Source of the DNA: Xiphydria camelus
Lineage: Eukaryota; Arthropoda; Insecta; Hymenoptera; Xiphydriidae
Length of the DNA: 64,000 nt
Direction of reading: 5' to 3'
Assembly (NCBI GenBank): GCA_963678675.1
Contig: OY783192.1
Coordinates: forward strand, 36,549,250 to 36,613,249
Part shown: positions 10,802 to 21,857 of the stretch, piece by piece
Layout: each line of letters begins with the position of its first letter
Numbering within the stretch: position 1 is the stretch's first letter
Program-made: the position numbers and the translations under genes
Notes under the pieces: model-generated
What the model saw: only the letters and a program-made list of their open reading frames with translations
Databases searched by the model: none
What the model was told of the DNA's origin: nothing

Positions 10802-10930
10802 TACTGAGAAAAGTAACTCGATTAAAATGAAAAAAACGCGTCTGATTAAACGGGTTTAGTTATTTCAATCAAAATACTGGTGAGTTAAATAAAATATTTA
10901 GTTATTCTAGCTATATATTTAGTTATAGTC
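10802..10930 (+). mobile_element. Family B MITE, left half only
   Basis: ACTGAGAAAAGTAACTCGAT then TTTAGTTATTTCAATC and TATTTAGTTATTCTAGC. The right half with CCAAACGGTTTGG is absent, so the copy is truncated. Confidence 0.6.
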
Positions 10931-11274
10931 ATGAGTATTATCTTGACTACTCTTGGCTTCCGGGTGGTAACCGCGTCCGAAAATATATTATTTTACCGAT
11001 GTGTGTAGCGACGGTGTGCTAAATTGTCATGGTTCAGAGAAGAACAGAAAACATGGGAACAAAGGATTCCAATGCACCGCACGTTTAAGGTCAGCAACTG
11101 ACCTAACTGTTAATTAACAAATACTGGCAATGTACAAACGTGGCATGACATCCTCTTACCAGATCATCTTTACAACAGACACTGGCGAGCGCCGGTAATA
11201 ATAACTTACTTTCATGAAGCTATAATAACACGTCGGCCTGTGGACTCGTTAGTACGGCTAGGCCGACTCCTGCC
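10931..11274. other. Interval with GGCCTGTGGACTCG repeat
   Basis: Ends with CGGCCTGTGGACTCGTTAGT and GGCTAGGCCGACTC, which recurs at 47752 and 50106. The paralogue at 50106-50160 continues CGCC-TTAA-GCC and so resembles an empty version of the adjacent TTAA insertion site. Confidence 0.45.
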
Positions 11275-11278
11275 TTAA

Positions 11279-12593
11279 GGGGTTATACGCAGTCAGGATT
11301 TTCAAAAAATTGATTTTTTTAAAATTTTACTTTCGTAATGTACATATATTTATGTACATACACAGAAAATGTCATGTCAATCCGACGATTATTCTCGAAG
11401 TTACACGTACATTTGCAAAGACATCTCGGAGCTTTCGAAACTAGGAGCAGAGGCCCAAGAGGTAGCGCGGTAGCTAATTTTAGAAATAGCGGCAGCTAAT
11501 TACCTGGAATGCCGTTATGATACCGTTATGCCTCATTTCAGATACCCAAACTGTTATATTGAAAAGTAATCAGTCTAAATAGCGAAGCCAAGCAGTAAAC
11601 TCGTACGCTCGTTTATATTTTCTGTTGTGATTTCTCAGTGAAAATGAAGTGTAGTAGAGAAAAGAGAGCATCTTCCAAGGTGCAAAAGTCGAGACCAAAA
11701 AAGCGAAGAAATATTTTTAATCCGAAGAGAGAGACAGCTGAGACGGATAAAAGTAGTGTTAGTGCCTCAGCGAAAAAATTTAAAATGCAAGAAGAAATCT
11801 TCGTTCCGCGTGATTCGTCTGTCGAATATCGAATTTTGAACTTAATTATTACAGTGTTTGTGCGGCAATTTCTAAATATGTGAAGTGTAAAATCTGTGAC
11901 GGAATTGTGAAGTTTGAAACTGCTTCTGAACGAGAGGACTTGGTTTTAAAATTGTTTTGTTATGTGATAAGTGTGCAGTTCGTACCACAGATTCTAGTCC
12001 TTTTACCATGTGTAAAACGCGTGCTGTTGAAACTTTAAACGCGTTTTTCTCGAAACTGCGTTTTTGAAGTAGGTGAGCAAGGTATCTCGGAAACGGCTGA
12101 ACCGATCAGTCTCAAATTTTTACACAAGCTTTTTAAGTCTATTTTTTTAGTAATTGATCGAAGGTTTTTTCTGGCCGATTAATATTTTCCATTTTATACA
12201 TGAACAATTTAAGGTCTAAATTTATGTCGAAAATCGATACTTTTGTTTTGAGTAGCCGAAATTTGGTCAAAAATTAATATTTTGCTTATTCCTTCGATTA
12301 AATACTAGATAATACCTTATATTAACGAAGTTTGCTTGGTTTTTTTCATTTTAGATGATGCAATCCAGAGATATCGCGCTCAACGCAAGACGCCTTTTTC
12401 TTAGATGAGCTCCCAGAGATCGATTCTAGCAGCTTTAAAAGTAAATATTTTGACGAATGAAACATATGAAAGTAAAGTTAAAAGTTGTCGCGATATGCAT
12501 ATAAATTTTTAAGTCAATAAATTGAAATGTCTTCCCAGGAAAAATTCTTGAAAAATCGGTATTTTTTTCGGCCGTCTGACTGCGTATAACCCC
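11279..12593 (+). mobile_element. TTAA-flanked 1.3-kb DNA transposon (Kolobok/Mutator-like)
   Basis: TTAA at 11275-11278 and 12594-12597 flank perfect 18-bp inverted ends, GGGGTTATACGCAGTCAG and its complement. Inside, 11644-12008 encodes a broken protein with a CxxC ... CxxC region. It resembles the N-terminal part of the Mutator-like transposase-domain proteins found with TTAA-target elements in insects. The superfamily is inferred from TTAA plus the protein words. The rest of the transposase is deleted. Confidence 0.7.
11644..12008 (+). pseudogene. Broken Mutator/Kolobok-like transposase N-terminus
   Basis: The first segment, from ATG 11644, reads a Lys/Arg-rich head, then SASAKKFK and EYRILN. 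After a frame change near 11840 it continues as CAAISKYVKCKICDG and KFETASER. A second frame change near 11934 leads to RGLGFKIVLLCDKC and DSSPF. These words in this order, with the paired CKIC and CDKC zinc-ligand-like motifs, match my memory of the conserved N-terminal region of insect proteins with a Mutator-like transposase domain. Two frameshifts and the missing C-terminal part mean it cannot make a working enzyme. It lies wholly within the TTAA-flanked element. A translated search in three frames would test the assignment. Confidence 0.65.
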
Positions 12594-12597
12594 TTAA

Positions 12598-13199
12598 GGT
12601 AGCCCCCCACAGACGTACAGTTATTCCTCAAGGCAAAACTGTGCAGTCGAGGCCTTGAGGATTTCCTTTAATGGCGGATGGCCCACACACGGACTGAGGT
12701 ACACGTCAGTTCGTGACTCGGAATCTGTCGAATGGCGACATGACCTCTGGCGGTGAAAAAACAAACTAGTTTTAGATAGCAGTTTTGGAGGTTACCTGCG
12801 CATTAGAAGGACACCAATAGAAATGTATTTATATTTATATACGTGTATCGTGCGATACGTAATAAGAAAGTATTCAAAACTACGCGCTAAGATCACGCCA
12901 TAAGAAAATATATTCGCTCCAGTGGCAAAAGTTGGAGTTAAAAGCGCCAGTACTGGAGGTTCTACCACACACGCCGAGTTTGGCCTGTTCAGTCAGGTCT
13001 CCGCAGTTATTCTCGATGGTTTTTCGAACAGGATTTTGCGGACTGTACAGTCCACCGGCGGCCTCAAGGTCTTCACCACACACGTTGAAGAAAAGCTCAA
13101 GGCTTAGTCTGCGCAGTCCAAACTTTGAGAAATAACTGTAAGTCTGTGGCCACCTTTAGACGCTTAGGCAGTTGCGCTCTTGTATACGTACTTGTCCCG
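12598..13199. other. Unassigned interval downstream of TTAA element
   Basis: Mixed-composition DNA with CAGTATTGG-like and ACCACACACG words repeated locally (12964 and 13075). Short open frames occur but none is recognisable. Confidence 0.4.
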
Positions 13200-13300
13200 T
13201 TATCGGACACTCCCGAGAGCTGAGAGCCGTGGGCCAGGAGCCGTGAGTCGAGGGCCGAGAGGGTCGGCGCCATCTGGCGGCAGGCCACAGCCGACGTTTC
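13200..13300. repeat. GGGCCGAGAGGGTCGGCGCC repeat, partial
   Basis: GAGAGCCGTGGGCC ... GGTCGGCGCCATCTGGCGGC recurs at 47864-47910 and 50309-50375. In those copies it ends near GTCGCCAC. Together with 11232-11274 it may be the two sides of one ancient element split by the TTAA transposon. Confidence 0.5.
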
Positions 13301-13564
13301 GCAAACATTGCAATTTGCTTCATCAGGGCTGGCGACCTTCTGATACTGAGACGTCCTATAGCTACTGGGCGCTCGCTTTTACACTGTTCGTCCTCTCCAA
13401 CTACCACTACCCCCTCCACAGCGGTGGCCGGTTGCGAAACGTCGGTAAAATAATAATTTTGGACGCGATTAACACCCGGAAGCCAAGAGTAGTCAGTAAT
13501 ACTCATAACTATAATGACAGTGACCGCGAAAGCCTAACACATTTTTTTTATATATTCAATATTC

Positions 13565-13665
13565 CAACTACATGTCTAGAGCTATTCTAACCAGAAAAAA
13601 TGGTCAGTCAGACCAAACACACACACAAATTGAGGATTCATATTTCACCAAACGGTCTCCAGGAT
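13565..13665 (+). mobile_element. Family B MITE, right-half fragment
   Basis: CTATTCTAACCAGAAAAAAT, GGTCAGTCAGACCAAACACA and TTCACCAAACGGTCTCCAGG match the right part of family B, with a short internal deletion. The terminal CTCAGTG is lost. Confidence 0.6.
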
Positions 13666-14246
13666 TTTCTGCGCGTGATACATTCGTCCTGCGAGATTTT
13701 GCTCGTGAATCGTGCGAAATCATTGGCACCTCGAGTTCCGTGCGCGATGGTACCTCGTTTTCAGCATCCTCACGCGAGAAATCTCGGGCGACGCGCCGTC
13801 TCGAGTTCGTCCTGCCCTTCCTGCGCGCGAGTCGGTAGCCGGCACCGCTCATACGCACGTGTACGCGGTAGCGAAGGATATCTCGGCGTGTAAACGCTTA
13901 CGTCGACGAGAGACAAGGAGGCATTGTGAGCGCGAGTGACGGGACCGAGAGAAGAAGCAGAGCGTTGTCTTTCCCTCTCGCTCCTGGCGTGTCAAGCATC
14001 GCGAGTATACACCGCGTCTCCGCGCCCGGTGGGTACTTGTATCGCGTTACAAGAAGACTCGCCCCGTCTGCGTCGCAGTGGAACGCAACGCTAGAAAAAC
14101 AGCACTCGCTGCGAGCCCGCGACCGCTGGAACGCGCCGCTGAAGTTCGACTCGAGGCGCGCGCCGGGGATGCTTCGATAGATGGACGTGGAAAAAGAATT
14201 CGACGGTTTCTCTCCGTCAAACGAGGCTGGGAAATACGTGCGTATA
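13666..14246. other. GC-rich block, no gene seen
   Basis: CpG-rich, low-complexity open frames only. Confidence 0.5.
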
Positions 14247-14292
14247 CACTGAGAGAAATAATTGCCGGTATAAAAAAAAAAATGTTTCTTGA

Positions 14293-14689
14293 ATGGGCAT
14301 GTTCACAACTTTTTGTACAACTGTTTAAAGTGCACGAATCGGAAGATTATGGTATTAAAGTAATGTAGGTAAGAAATGGGTCGTTAAAAAAATGTTTTTC
14401 CATTATTTTTGAGATGTTAAAGAAGGCATTCGTTTCAAAGCGTCGCACTTTCACCGCCATTTCAACTGACCAATCAGAGTCGGGCAACAGATTCTCCACC
14501 ATTCACAAACCCGGGTTTGGCCCCTTGCCAATGGCTTTAGTGACGTCACTAAGGATTTCGTTTGAATCGAAGTCAAACTTTAAACATTAAAAAAAAAGAA
14601 ATTAGCGCTCAGAAAAAACAAGCATCTTATCAATAAGCACAGAAAGTATTAACGAATGATCAAAAAAAAAAAATCGTGAACATGCCCAT
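14293..14689. mobile_element. 397-bp element with ATGGGCATGTTCAC ends
   Basis: Perfect 14-bp inverted ends, ATGGGCATGTTCAC and GTGAACATGCCCAT, inside the family D copy. The interior holds CCAATCAGAG and TGACGTCAC words but no ORF. Flanks are TGA and TAA, so the target duplication is unclear. Confidence 0.6.
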
Positions 14690-14699
14690 TAAGAACATA

Positions 14700-14934
14700 T
14701 CGTGGGTATACTGCGAAAAGTGACCAAGTCAAAAATCAATTTGGTCACTTTTTACTGTATTACTATCAGTCCTATGGACTTGGTCCTATATACGCAGTGT
14801 CAAAATAAACTGAAAATATTTAAGTTTATTTTGACACTGCGGATATTTGTTCAAGTCCATAGGACTGATAGTAATACAGTAAAGAGTGACCAAGTTGATT
14901 TTCGACTTGGTCGCTTTTCGCAGTACACCCACGA
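14700..14934. mobile_element. 235-bp near-perfect hairpin element, TA flanks
   Basis: Arms of about 110 bp: TCGTGGGTATACTGCGAAAA ... CTTTTCGCAGTACACCCACG(A). Arms also pair at CCTATGGACTTG and CAAGTCCATAGG. TA is present at 14698-14699 and 14935-14936. No coding content. Confidence 0.75.
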
Positions 14935-15062
14935 TATAATCTTATAAATTTAAAAAAATACAAACTCTTGATCGAAAAATATATAGATATTCTTGATTCA
15001 AGAATACCGTCGTGGGAATAAGACAATCTTTCTGCGTAAAGAAAAACAATTACTCGAACCTA

Positions 15063-15322
15063 CACTGAGAAAAATAACGCAGTTAAAATTACAAAATGCA
15101 TCTGATTAAATAAGTTTAGTTATTCGAACCAAAATACCAGTAAGTTGAACCAAATATTCAGTTATTCGAACTACATGTTTAGTTATTTTAAATATATACC
15201 TAATTATTCCAACCAGAAAATAGTCAGCCAAACCAAACAGATAAAGAATCCATGTTTCGCCAAACGGTTTCGTCATGATCTCCAAGACTTTGATTAAATG
15301 AACCACGTTATTTTCCCCAACG
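15063..15322 (+). mobile_element. Family B MITE nested in family D
   Basis: CACTGAGAAAAATAACGCAG ... with TTTAGTTATTCGAACC repeats and GCCAAACGGTTTCGTC. TA occurs on both sides. The uninterrupted family D copies at 5912 and 59540 show the joined host sequence here. Confidence 0.75.
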
Positions 15323-15445
15323 TATCAAATATTTTTTACACGAAGAAAACCACGGCTTGATCCTAAAATTATATCACGTTTTTGATTGGAAAAAAAAAAA
15401 AGGAAAAAACATCTTTTTGACACCAGCAATTATTTCTCTCAATGT

Positions 15446-16294
15446 AACGAGCGCAAAGCTAAAACGCGCAACCCGCGCGCCAATTCCTCCAGGATAAGAA
15501 CAACTCATTCGACGGAAGAGAGAGACGCGCCGCGCGGTCTCGCGTGTCGTCCCAAAGGCGCTCTACCCTCGGAATTGATGGCGCGCTATAAATATTGATA
15601 CGCGCGCGCCGCGGACGCGCCGATGTATATTCCCGAAGAGCGCGTCATTCTACCCGCTCATCGACGTAACCGAACGCCAATTATCGGCGCCGCGTACGGG
15701 ACGAGCGAAACGCGAGATCCTCGGGGTCGCCCCTCGATCGGCGGAGGTCGCGAGTGCGTTGGATACGGGAGGAAATGTCGGGAGAATGGACCGTGTCTCA
15801 CCCCTCCCCGAGACGTCGCCCTCTTTCTTATTTTACTTCTCGTTTGCCTCGCGTTCGTTTCGACTATATAGGCGTCGCTGATTCGCGGAGCCGCGTTCAA
15901 AGGGAGAAATAACGAGAGAACGAAAGGCCCCCCTCTCGTTACGCGGCCGAAGAATGGGAGTCTCGTCGGTGTCGCGAAGCACCTGCTACCGGAAACTTGA
16001 TTTTTATCGCGATGCACATCGGCGCCCGTTACGTCCGTCTTATGTGTGCGTCAATATTAGACACTTTGAGCGTGTCCTAAATTTTAAACGCATCCGTATA
16101 CCGCGCATCAGTGTGCGCATGCGCAGAATAGATACGGTGGTCCCCCGATGCGTTACGTTGCCCGTATCGTTGCGGGCCTACCGTCGCATCCCTATCCGAA
16201 CGCGTATCCTGTCGCGTATGGTTAGAAAGTCTGACGTCTCGTCGCTTTCGGTTTCGTATACGCATGGGTCGATCGAATGCTTGCTTGAGATTTT
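15446..16294. other. GC-rich block, no gene seen
   Basis: CpG-rich DNA with no supported features. A CTATAAATATTG word at 15588 resembles a TATA box, but nothing convincing lies downstream. Confidence 0.5.
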
Positions 16295-16806
16295 TCGAGC
16301 GGTACAGGGGCTTTCTCCCTGCTAAAAGTCAGTCCACTGAAGTACAGTAACACTCTAAAGTACGTTCTTCGCGCGATGTGGCGACAACGTTTGACGTACA
16401 GTAGTGGCTGTGTGTATCTGTGAGTTCAAAAATGGAGCCCAAAACATCTGGTCATGCATCTGTACGTCATGCAACGTTGCCGCATTGACTTGTCAAAGGT
16501 TGAATTTATAAAGAACAATTAATAAAAAAAAATAACGGGCTTCTTAATCAACGTGAAAATTGGTACAGATGATTTTAGTTCATTGAACTTGCCGTTGAAA
16601 GAATTTCAGAATTTTTTCACTATTTTTCTCAGAAATATCGCGGTTTGTCGGTTATAACCCATAAGAACACATGTTATTTCGTTATTCAAAAATCGTTGCA
16701 ACGAGCTTCTTAAAAGACTTTAAACTTGTTTACACTTCAATCTACCGAATGCAATCATTTTCAAGCATTTCTCACTATTTTTAGTATAACGCTCGAGAAA
16801 CCTTAA
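16295..16806. repeat. Family J dispersed repeat, copy 1
   Basis: About 510 bp starting TCGAGCGGTACAGGGGCTTT and ending GCTCGAGAAACCTTAA. It is collinear and highly similar to 20128-20785. The ends contain CTCGAG-type words in opposite orientation. No ORF and no clear class. Confidence 0.75.
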
Positions 16807-17384
16807 AGTGTCTATTGTCGAAGGAAAAAGTCCGCAGGCGTCGCCTTCCTCGCGAGGGTCGATAGCGAGCCTGCGGAACCGCAACCCGCGTAGCGCGCGC
16901 GCTAGGTCGTTCGAGGCACTGCGTTTAATCGGTACCTATAGTTATTGCAATCGTTGGATATTTTCGATCGAAACGCATCTGTGGTCGATCATTCAATTCC
17001 GAAGGCTCCGCATCCGCGTCGAGAGGGTCACAACGCGGACGTCGTACTCGTGGGGGCGTGTGCGGTGTCCGCGTGCGTAACGCGATACCGATGCGACGAT
17101 ACAGCGATACATACGCGCGTCGAAAGCGAGGCGATCCTAAATTGACTCTTCGGGGGGTCGTTCGGATTTTTACGAAGGGATGTGGAGACTCAATCGTTGC
17201 TTCGAGAGAGAGAGATGGGGGTTTCTCTTTCTCCCTCTCTCTGTATGTAATATGTTGAACGATAGCAGAAAAAAAAGCGCGTATCTTTTCACCATCATTA
17301 TGGAACATCGTGACTCGAGAGAATCGCGAGAACAGAACGACGTTGAAATTTCGCGTAAACTTATATACCGACAAAAATACTTGG
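16807..17384. other. Mixed block with hairpin-repeat fragment
   Basis: GC-rich to 17190. The stretch 17258-17345 (AGCGCGTATCTTTTCACC, GAACATCGTGACTCG) resembles one arm of the inverted repeat at 32760-32943. Confidence 0.4.
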
Positions 17385-17520
17385 GTTAAGATGACAAAAC
17401 AGATCTAGAACGCGCTTGTGGTTATCCTAACCAAAATACTGATCAGTCGAACCAAATATTTAGTTACTCCATCCAAATGTTTAGCTGAGCTATGAAAAAA
17501 GTGGTCAATTTAAGTAATTG
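17385..17520 (+). mobile_element. Family B MITE fragment
   Basis: GATGACAAAACAGATCTAGA, TTATCCTAACCAAAATACTG and GTCGAACCAAATATTTAGTT match family B. Both ends are lost. Confidence 0.55.
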
Positions 17521-17570
17521 AATTCCTTGAATGTTACTATGTAAGCGGAATTAATTTCTATTTGACATAC

Positions 17571-17823
17571 ACTGACAAGGATAATTAGATTGAAGTGACA
17601 AAACGCTTAGTTAAATACGTTTAGTTATTCTGACCAGAATACAGGTGAAGCAAATATCAAGTTATTCCTAACCAAATATCGAGTTACTCCAACCAAACAT
17701 TTAGTTATTCTAACCAAAAAGTGATGAATTTAATGAAATACACAAATGGGAGATCCATATTTCACCAAACGGTTTGGTTTCTCCAGTATTTTGGTTAGAT
17801 CGACCGAGTCATTTTTCTCAGTG
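17571..17823 (+). mobile_element. Family B MITE, complete
   Basis: CACTGACAAGGATAATTAGA ... ATTTTTCTCAGTG with TA on both sides. It carries the tandem TTATTCTAACCAAA motifs and the ACCAAACGGTTTGG block. Confidence 0.8.
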
Positions 17824-18375
17824 TATAGATATACCAAGAGTCAGCGTCATCGGAACTTCTCAACGCGTTCGCATCAAAGCCGCGCTTTAGGCCGGAGCGC
17901 GTTCTCGGCGTGGAAGTTCCTCCCGCCGTACACTCGAATAGGTTGACTGCGAGACGCGACTCGCCGGACATTGAACGAATTGAATCAGTTGACTCGACAA
18001 CACTACACGATCGCCGTCCACCTTTTGTGCGTGCAAATACACGTCGCCTCTCTTTCATCGCACCGGTTAGCACTGCATTGGAATCGACCGCTCCGTACTC
18101 GGCTCAATGAGACGCTCACTTACGCGGCTTTGCCTAGCAACCGCGCGCGCGTCTCTGCAATCGAGCCCGAGTCTCCGCGATGCGGTTGGATTCGCTGCCG
18201 GTGATTCGACGGGGAGTGGTAGTTTTTCCACTCTTCGAATTTATACCTGCACTGAGAAAAATAACTTCATGTGGTGTTTCTAGCGAAGTGTGAAGAAGAA
18301 AATTCCCTGAGTTTTCCATGATTTCCAGTCTAAAATATAATAAATGTATTATAATTTTGCGAAATAATATTGTTA
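17824..18375. other. GC-rich then AT-rich unassigned interval
   Basis: Low-complexity open frames in the GC-rich part. A truncated CACTGAGAAAAATAAC end at 18250 has no matching partner. Confidence 0.45.
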
Positions 18376-18569
18376 CACGGAGAAAAAAAAAAGATAAAAA
18401 ATTATTCGGTTAGAAGGATAATCTGAGTACGAAAGGTGAAATAGATCAAAAATTATCCTTCCAGGGTTTAAAATTTAACCTTCTTTAGGATAATTTTTCA
18501 TCTATTTTACCTTTCGTACTCGGATTATCCTTCTGACCGAATGATTTTTAATCCTTTTTTTTCTCAGTG
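18376..18569. mobile_element. Family A MITE
   Basis: 194-bp palindrome, CACGGAGAAAAAAAAAAGAT ... TTTTTTTTCTCAGTG, with TA on both sides. Confidence 0.85.
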
Positions 18570-18773
18570 TACTGTGCAATAACTGTACTAGGTACGCTTA
18601 GTCACAGAAAACTTCATATAGGTACTTGCATCGCTTCCATCGGTAACCGATATTCTTACTATCGGTCAAATGAGAGGACTGATTCGTAGGAAACTCCTAC
18701 CTGAAATATTTATAACGTGTGTGGAGATTTTTTTAAAATTCCAGAAAATTCTTAATTTCTCCGACACATCTCA

Positions 18774-18997
18774 CACTGAGAAAAAAATGTACTTGATCGA
18801 AATAAACGTGCCTTTGGATAGTCCAAAGAGCGTATTTATTCGATTTAAATAAATATCCATTGAACGGAAATATTAATATTATTGAATCAATGAGATGTTA
18901 TTTGAATCAAATCGATATTCATTTAAATCGAATAAATACACTCTTGGGACTATGCAAAGACACGTTTATTTCGATCAAGTACATTTTTTTCTCACTG
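18774..18997. mobile_element. Family C MITE
   Basis: CACTGAGAAAAAAATGTACT ... ACATTTTTTTCTCACTG. Arms contain TTGATCGAAATAAACGTG and its complement. Flanked by CA on both sides. Confidence 0.8.
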
Positions 18998-19074
18998 CAG
19001 ATTCACATACCTATTCCCTGACAATTCCAGGTTTTCCAGAATTCCCTGACCGCTATAGACACCATGTGAACGTT

Positions 19075-19302
19075 TCGTTAAAATCAAGTTATTCTAAACA
19101 AAATATATCAACAAGTCGAACCAAATATCAAGTTATTCTGATTAAATGTTTAGTAGCTTTAACCAGATGTCCAGTTATTTTAACCAAACGAAATCCTCAG
19201 TCTCCCTGACCAAACAAACGGAGAGCGTCCACATTTCACCAAACGGTTTGGCCACCGTCTCCAGGAATTTGGTCACGATTGACCAGGTTATTTATCCTCG
19301 GT
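19075..19302 (+). mobile_element. Family B MITE, left end missing
   Basis: Starts inside the array (AATCAAGTTATTCTAAAC), with several TTATTTTAACCAAA-type units and ACCAAACGGTTTGGCCACCG. It ends near TTTATCCTCGGTG. Confidence 0.65.
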
Positions 19303-20127
19303 GCGCGCGCGATCCGGGGGTGCGTGTGTTTACACGTCCGAGGGGCCTTTCGAAATTTCTCGCGAAACGTTCGACGCTTGAATGTGCGCGTTTGAAGGGT
19401 CCGCCGCGGGGATAAGTCGCGCATTCGGGGATCGCTTCGAGAGAGACGCGAGAATTTCCCCCGGTCCGTCTCACCGCGTCCAAACACTTTGCCGCGGCTA
19501 CGTCACTGCCGGTGCGCGCATTGTGGGGCGCGCGAGGCTACAAAGTGACCGTCGGATTTGGCCGGATCAGCCGCTCTCGTCGACGGGTTAACCTGCTTAA
19601 CTTTTTAAGTTGGGAAATCGCATTAAGATCGAGCTCCTCTCCCCCCCCCCCCCCTCGCACAATTTCTGGGAAACGGCGCGAACGCGCTGCACTTTCTCTC
19701 GCGACTTCCCGAGAGCCAGCCACCCTTTCAAAGGTTCGATTCGCGTGACACGCGCGCCCCCGCTCGCGCGGCGATTTCCAGCGGCAGCGTCTCGCGCGGT
19801 CCACCGCCGACCGGAAGCTACGGGATCTTCTCCTACCTGTCGACCCGGGCCGCCGGGGACGCGTTGCGGGAACGCGACGGGGGTAGGATGAATAAGGGGC
19901 GGCCGGGACGACGCCTGGGGGGTTTCGAGCGACTGTAGCTAATCCGGCGTGTTCCCGCGATAATGACGCAATGAGTGCTCTCTCGGCCCGCGATTGGGCA
20001 CGGCCGTCGGGACGCCCGCGACTTTTCCGCCGATCGGCGATGGCACGGAACGAGCGTCGAGCGCGTCGCGTTGCTGTCGTGACGGCGGACGCGCGGAGAA
20101 GCCCGAAGAGAGATTAAGGTACTTATC
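19303..20127. other. GC-rich block, no gene seen
   Basis: CpG-rich, with C14 at 19641-19654. Overlapping open frames on both strands have no domain content. Confidence 0.5.
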
Positions 20128-20785
20128 TCGAGCGGTACAGGGGCTTTTTCCCTGCCAAAAGTCAGTCCACTGAAGTACAGTAACACTCTGAAGTACGTTC
20201 TTCGCGCGATGTGGCGACAATGTTTGACGCACAGTAGTATGTGTGTATCTGCGAGTTCGAAAATGGAGCCCAAAACATCTGGTCATGCATCTGTACGTCA
20301 TGCAACGTTGCCGCATTGACTTGTCAAAGGTTGAATTTATAAAGAACAATTAATAAAACAAATAACGGGCTTATTAATGAACGTGAAAATTGGTACAGAT
20401 TGGAGCCCAAAACATCTGGTCATGCATCTGTACGTCATGCAACGTTGCCGCATTGACTTGTCAAAGGTTGAATTTATGAAGAACAATTAATAAAACAAAT
20501 AACGGGCTTATTAATGAACGTGACAATTGGTACAGATGATTTTAGTTCGTTGAACTTGCCGTTGAACAAATTTCAGAATTTTTTCACTATTTTTCTCAGA
20601 AATATCGCGGTTTATCGGTTATAACCCATAAGGACACATGTTATTTCGTTATACAAAAATCTTTGCAACGAGCTTCTTAAAAGACTTGAAAGTTTAACTG
20701 AATTTTTTGTTTACTTCAATCTGCCGAATGCAATCATTCTCAAGCATTTCTCACTATTTTTAGTATAACGCTCGAGAAACCTTAA
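20128..20785. repeat. Family J dispersed repeat, copy 2, with internal duplication
   Basis: Collinear with 16295-16806, except that a 137-bp segment is duplicated in tandem (20264-20400 and 20401-20537), each beginning TGGAGCCCAAAACATCTGG. Confidence 0.8.
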
Positions 20786-21075
20786 GGTCGGGACATGCAT
20801 TACCGGGCGGTGCCCAGGGCCGAAGCACGGCCGTGTATCGTCCGTTGTCCGGCGGACGATCTGTCCAATAGAATCAAATGCTTTTGTTCTCACTTTACCC
20901 CGGACCGTGACCGGGCGTCGTCACCGGGCCGGGCTAGTCAGTTCAGTTTTACTTTTTCACGGTGACGGTCCGGCCGCGCTCTTCTCGTGTTTAAGTAATT
21001 TACGTGTTTTAGTGCAATCAACCTAGCAGTTTCCAAGACAACTGACGCGACTGACGGACATGTGTGGTTCCTACA
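20786..21075. other. Unassigned interval
   Basis: About 290 bp with no repeat or coding signal recognised. Confidence 0.4.
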
Positions 21076-21261
21076 CACTGAGAAGAAAAAGGATAAAAAA
21101 TTAGTCTGTAATCTGAGTACGAAAGGTAAAACAGATCAAAAATTATCCTTCCAGGGTATCAAGTTTAACCTTCCTTAGGATAATTTTTCATCTATTTTAC
21201 TTTTCGTACTCAGATTATCCTTCTAACGGGGTAATTTGTAATCTTTTTTTTTTTCTCAGTG
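21076..21261. mobile_element. Family A MITE with CA flanks
   Basis: 186-bp palindrome, CACTGAGAAGAAAAAGGAT ... TTTTTTTCTCAGTG. CA at 21074-21075 and 21262-21263 is an exact 2-bp direct repeat that is not TA. Confidence 0.85.
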
Positions 21262-21797
21262 CAGATACACGCGCCGTGCAAGGGTTCTGACCATCTCTTC
21301 CTCTTCGGCCGTGTTCGACCCTGGCACGGCCCGGTGTTGTGTGTCCCGACCTTTATTCGATGCACAACAGTCGTCTCTCGCGTTGACAAACTCGCCGCGT
21401 TCGCCCTTGTCGCGCGGCGATTTCGACAATTTCGCCGATCGAACAAATGCTCGCGAGACGTTCGTTCCCATCGCCGCGGCGGCGGGTCCGGCGGCTCCCG
21501 GAGGCACTGCGCGCCGAGGCAGTGCAGAAGGGATGCGACTAAATCTACGGGTCTCCGCAGGGTGACGACATTTTCACGGTGGGGGGGCGACCGGGACGTA
21601 TATAAAGATGTCGTAGCGCTCGCGCGGCAAAAGACCGCATCTTTCGGGCCCCTCGCTTTTGCTCGTTCCGATATTTCAAAGCGAAAGAGTACCCCCGCGC
21701 GCGCGATGTCCACCCCACTGACCGCCGGTCACGTCCCTCCTCCTTCCTCCTTCCCGTGTCCCACGCACACGCTCTCTTTTCTCTTCGCTCTTCAGTA
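21262..21797. other. GC-rich block, no gene seen
   Basis: CpG-rich. The 182-aa and 167-aa open frames on opposite strands overlap and have no domain features. Confidence 0.5.
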
Positions 21798-21857
21798 CCT
21801 ACGGTAAAGTTGTCGTCTTTCACGCTATGTACGGGGCGACACAACTTTACCGTACTA
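21798..21857. repeat. Short hairpin
   Basis: TACGGTAAAGTTGTCGTC and GGCGACACAACTTTACCGTA can pair around a loop of roughly 22 bases. It could be a very small MITE or a structured RNA. No other evidence. Confidence 0.4.

Larger units (their letters stand above)
14247..15444. mobile_element. Family D MITE with three insertions
   Basis: Ends CACTGAGAGAAATAATTGCC and GCAATTATTTCTCTCAATG, with TA on both sides. Family D interior words (TTGATTCAAGAATA, TTTTTGACACCAGC) are split by elements at 14293-14689, 14700-14934 and 15063-15322. Removing them leaves a sequence collinear with the copy at 57182. Confidence 0.7.

Noticed and set aside
19720..19760. GGTTCGATTC resembling a tRNA T-loop
   Set aside because: No matching acceptor, D or anticodon arms could be folded around it. 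No tRNA found in the window.
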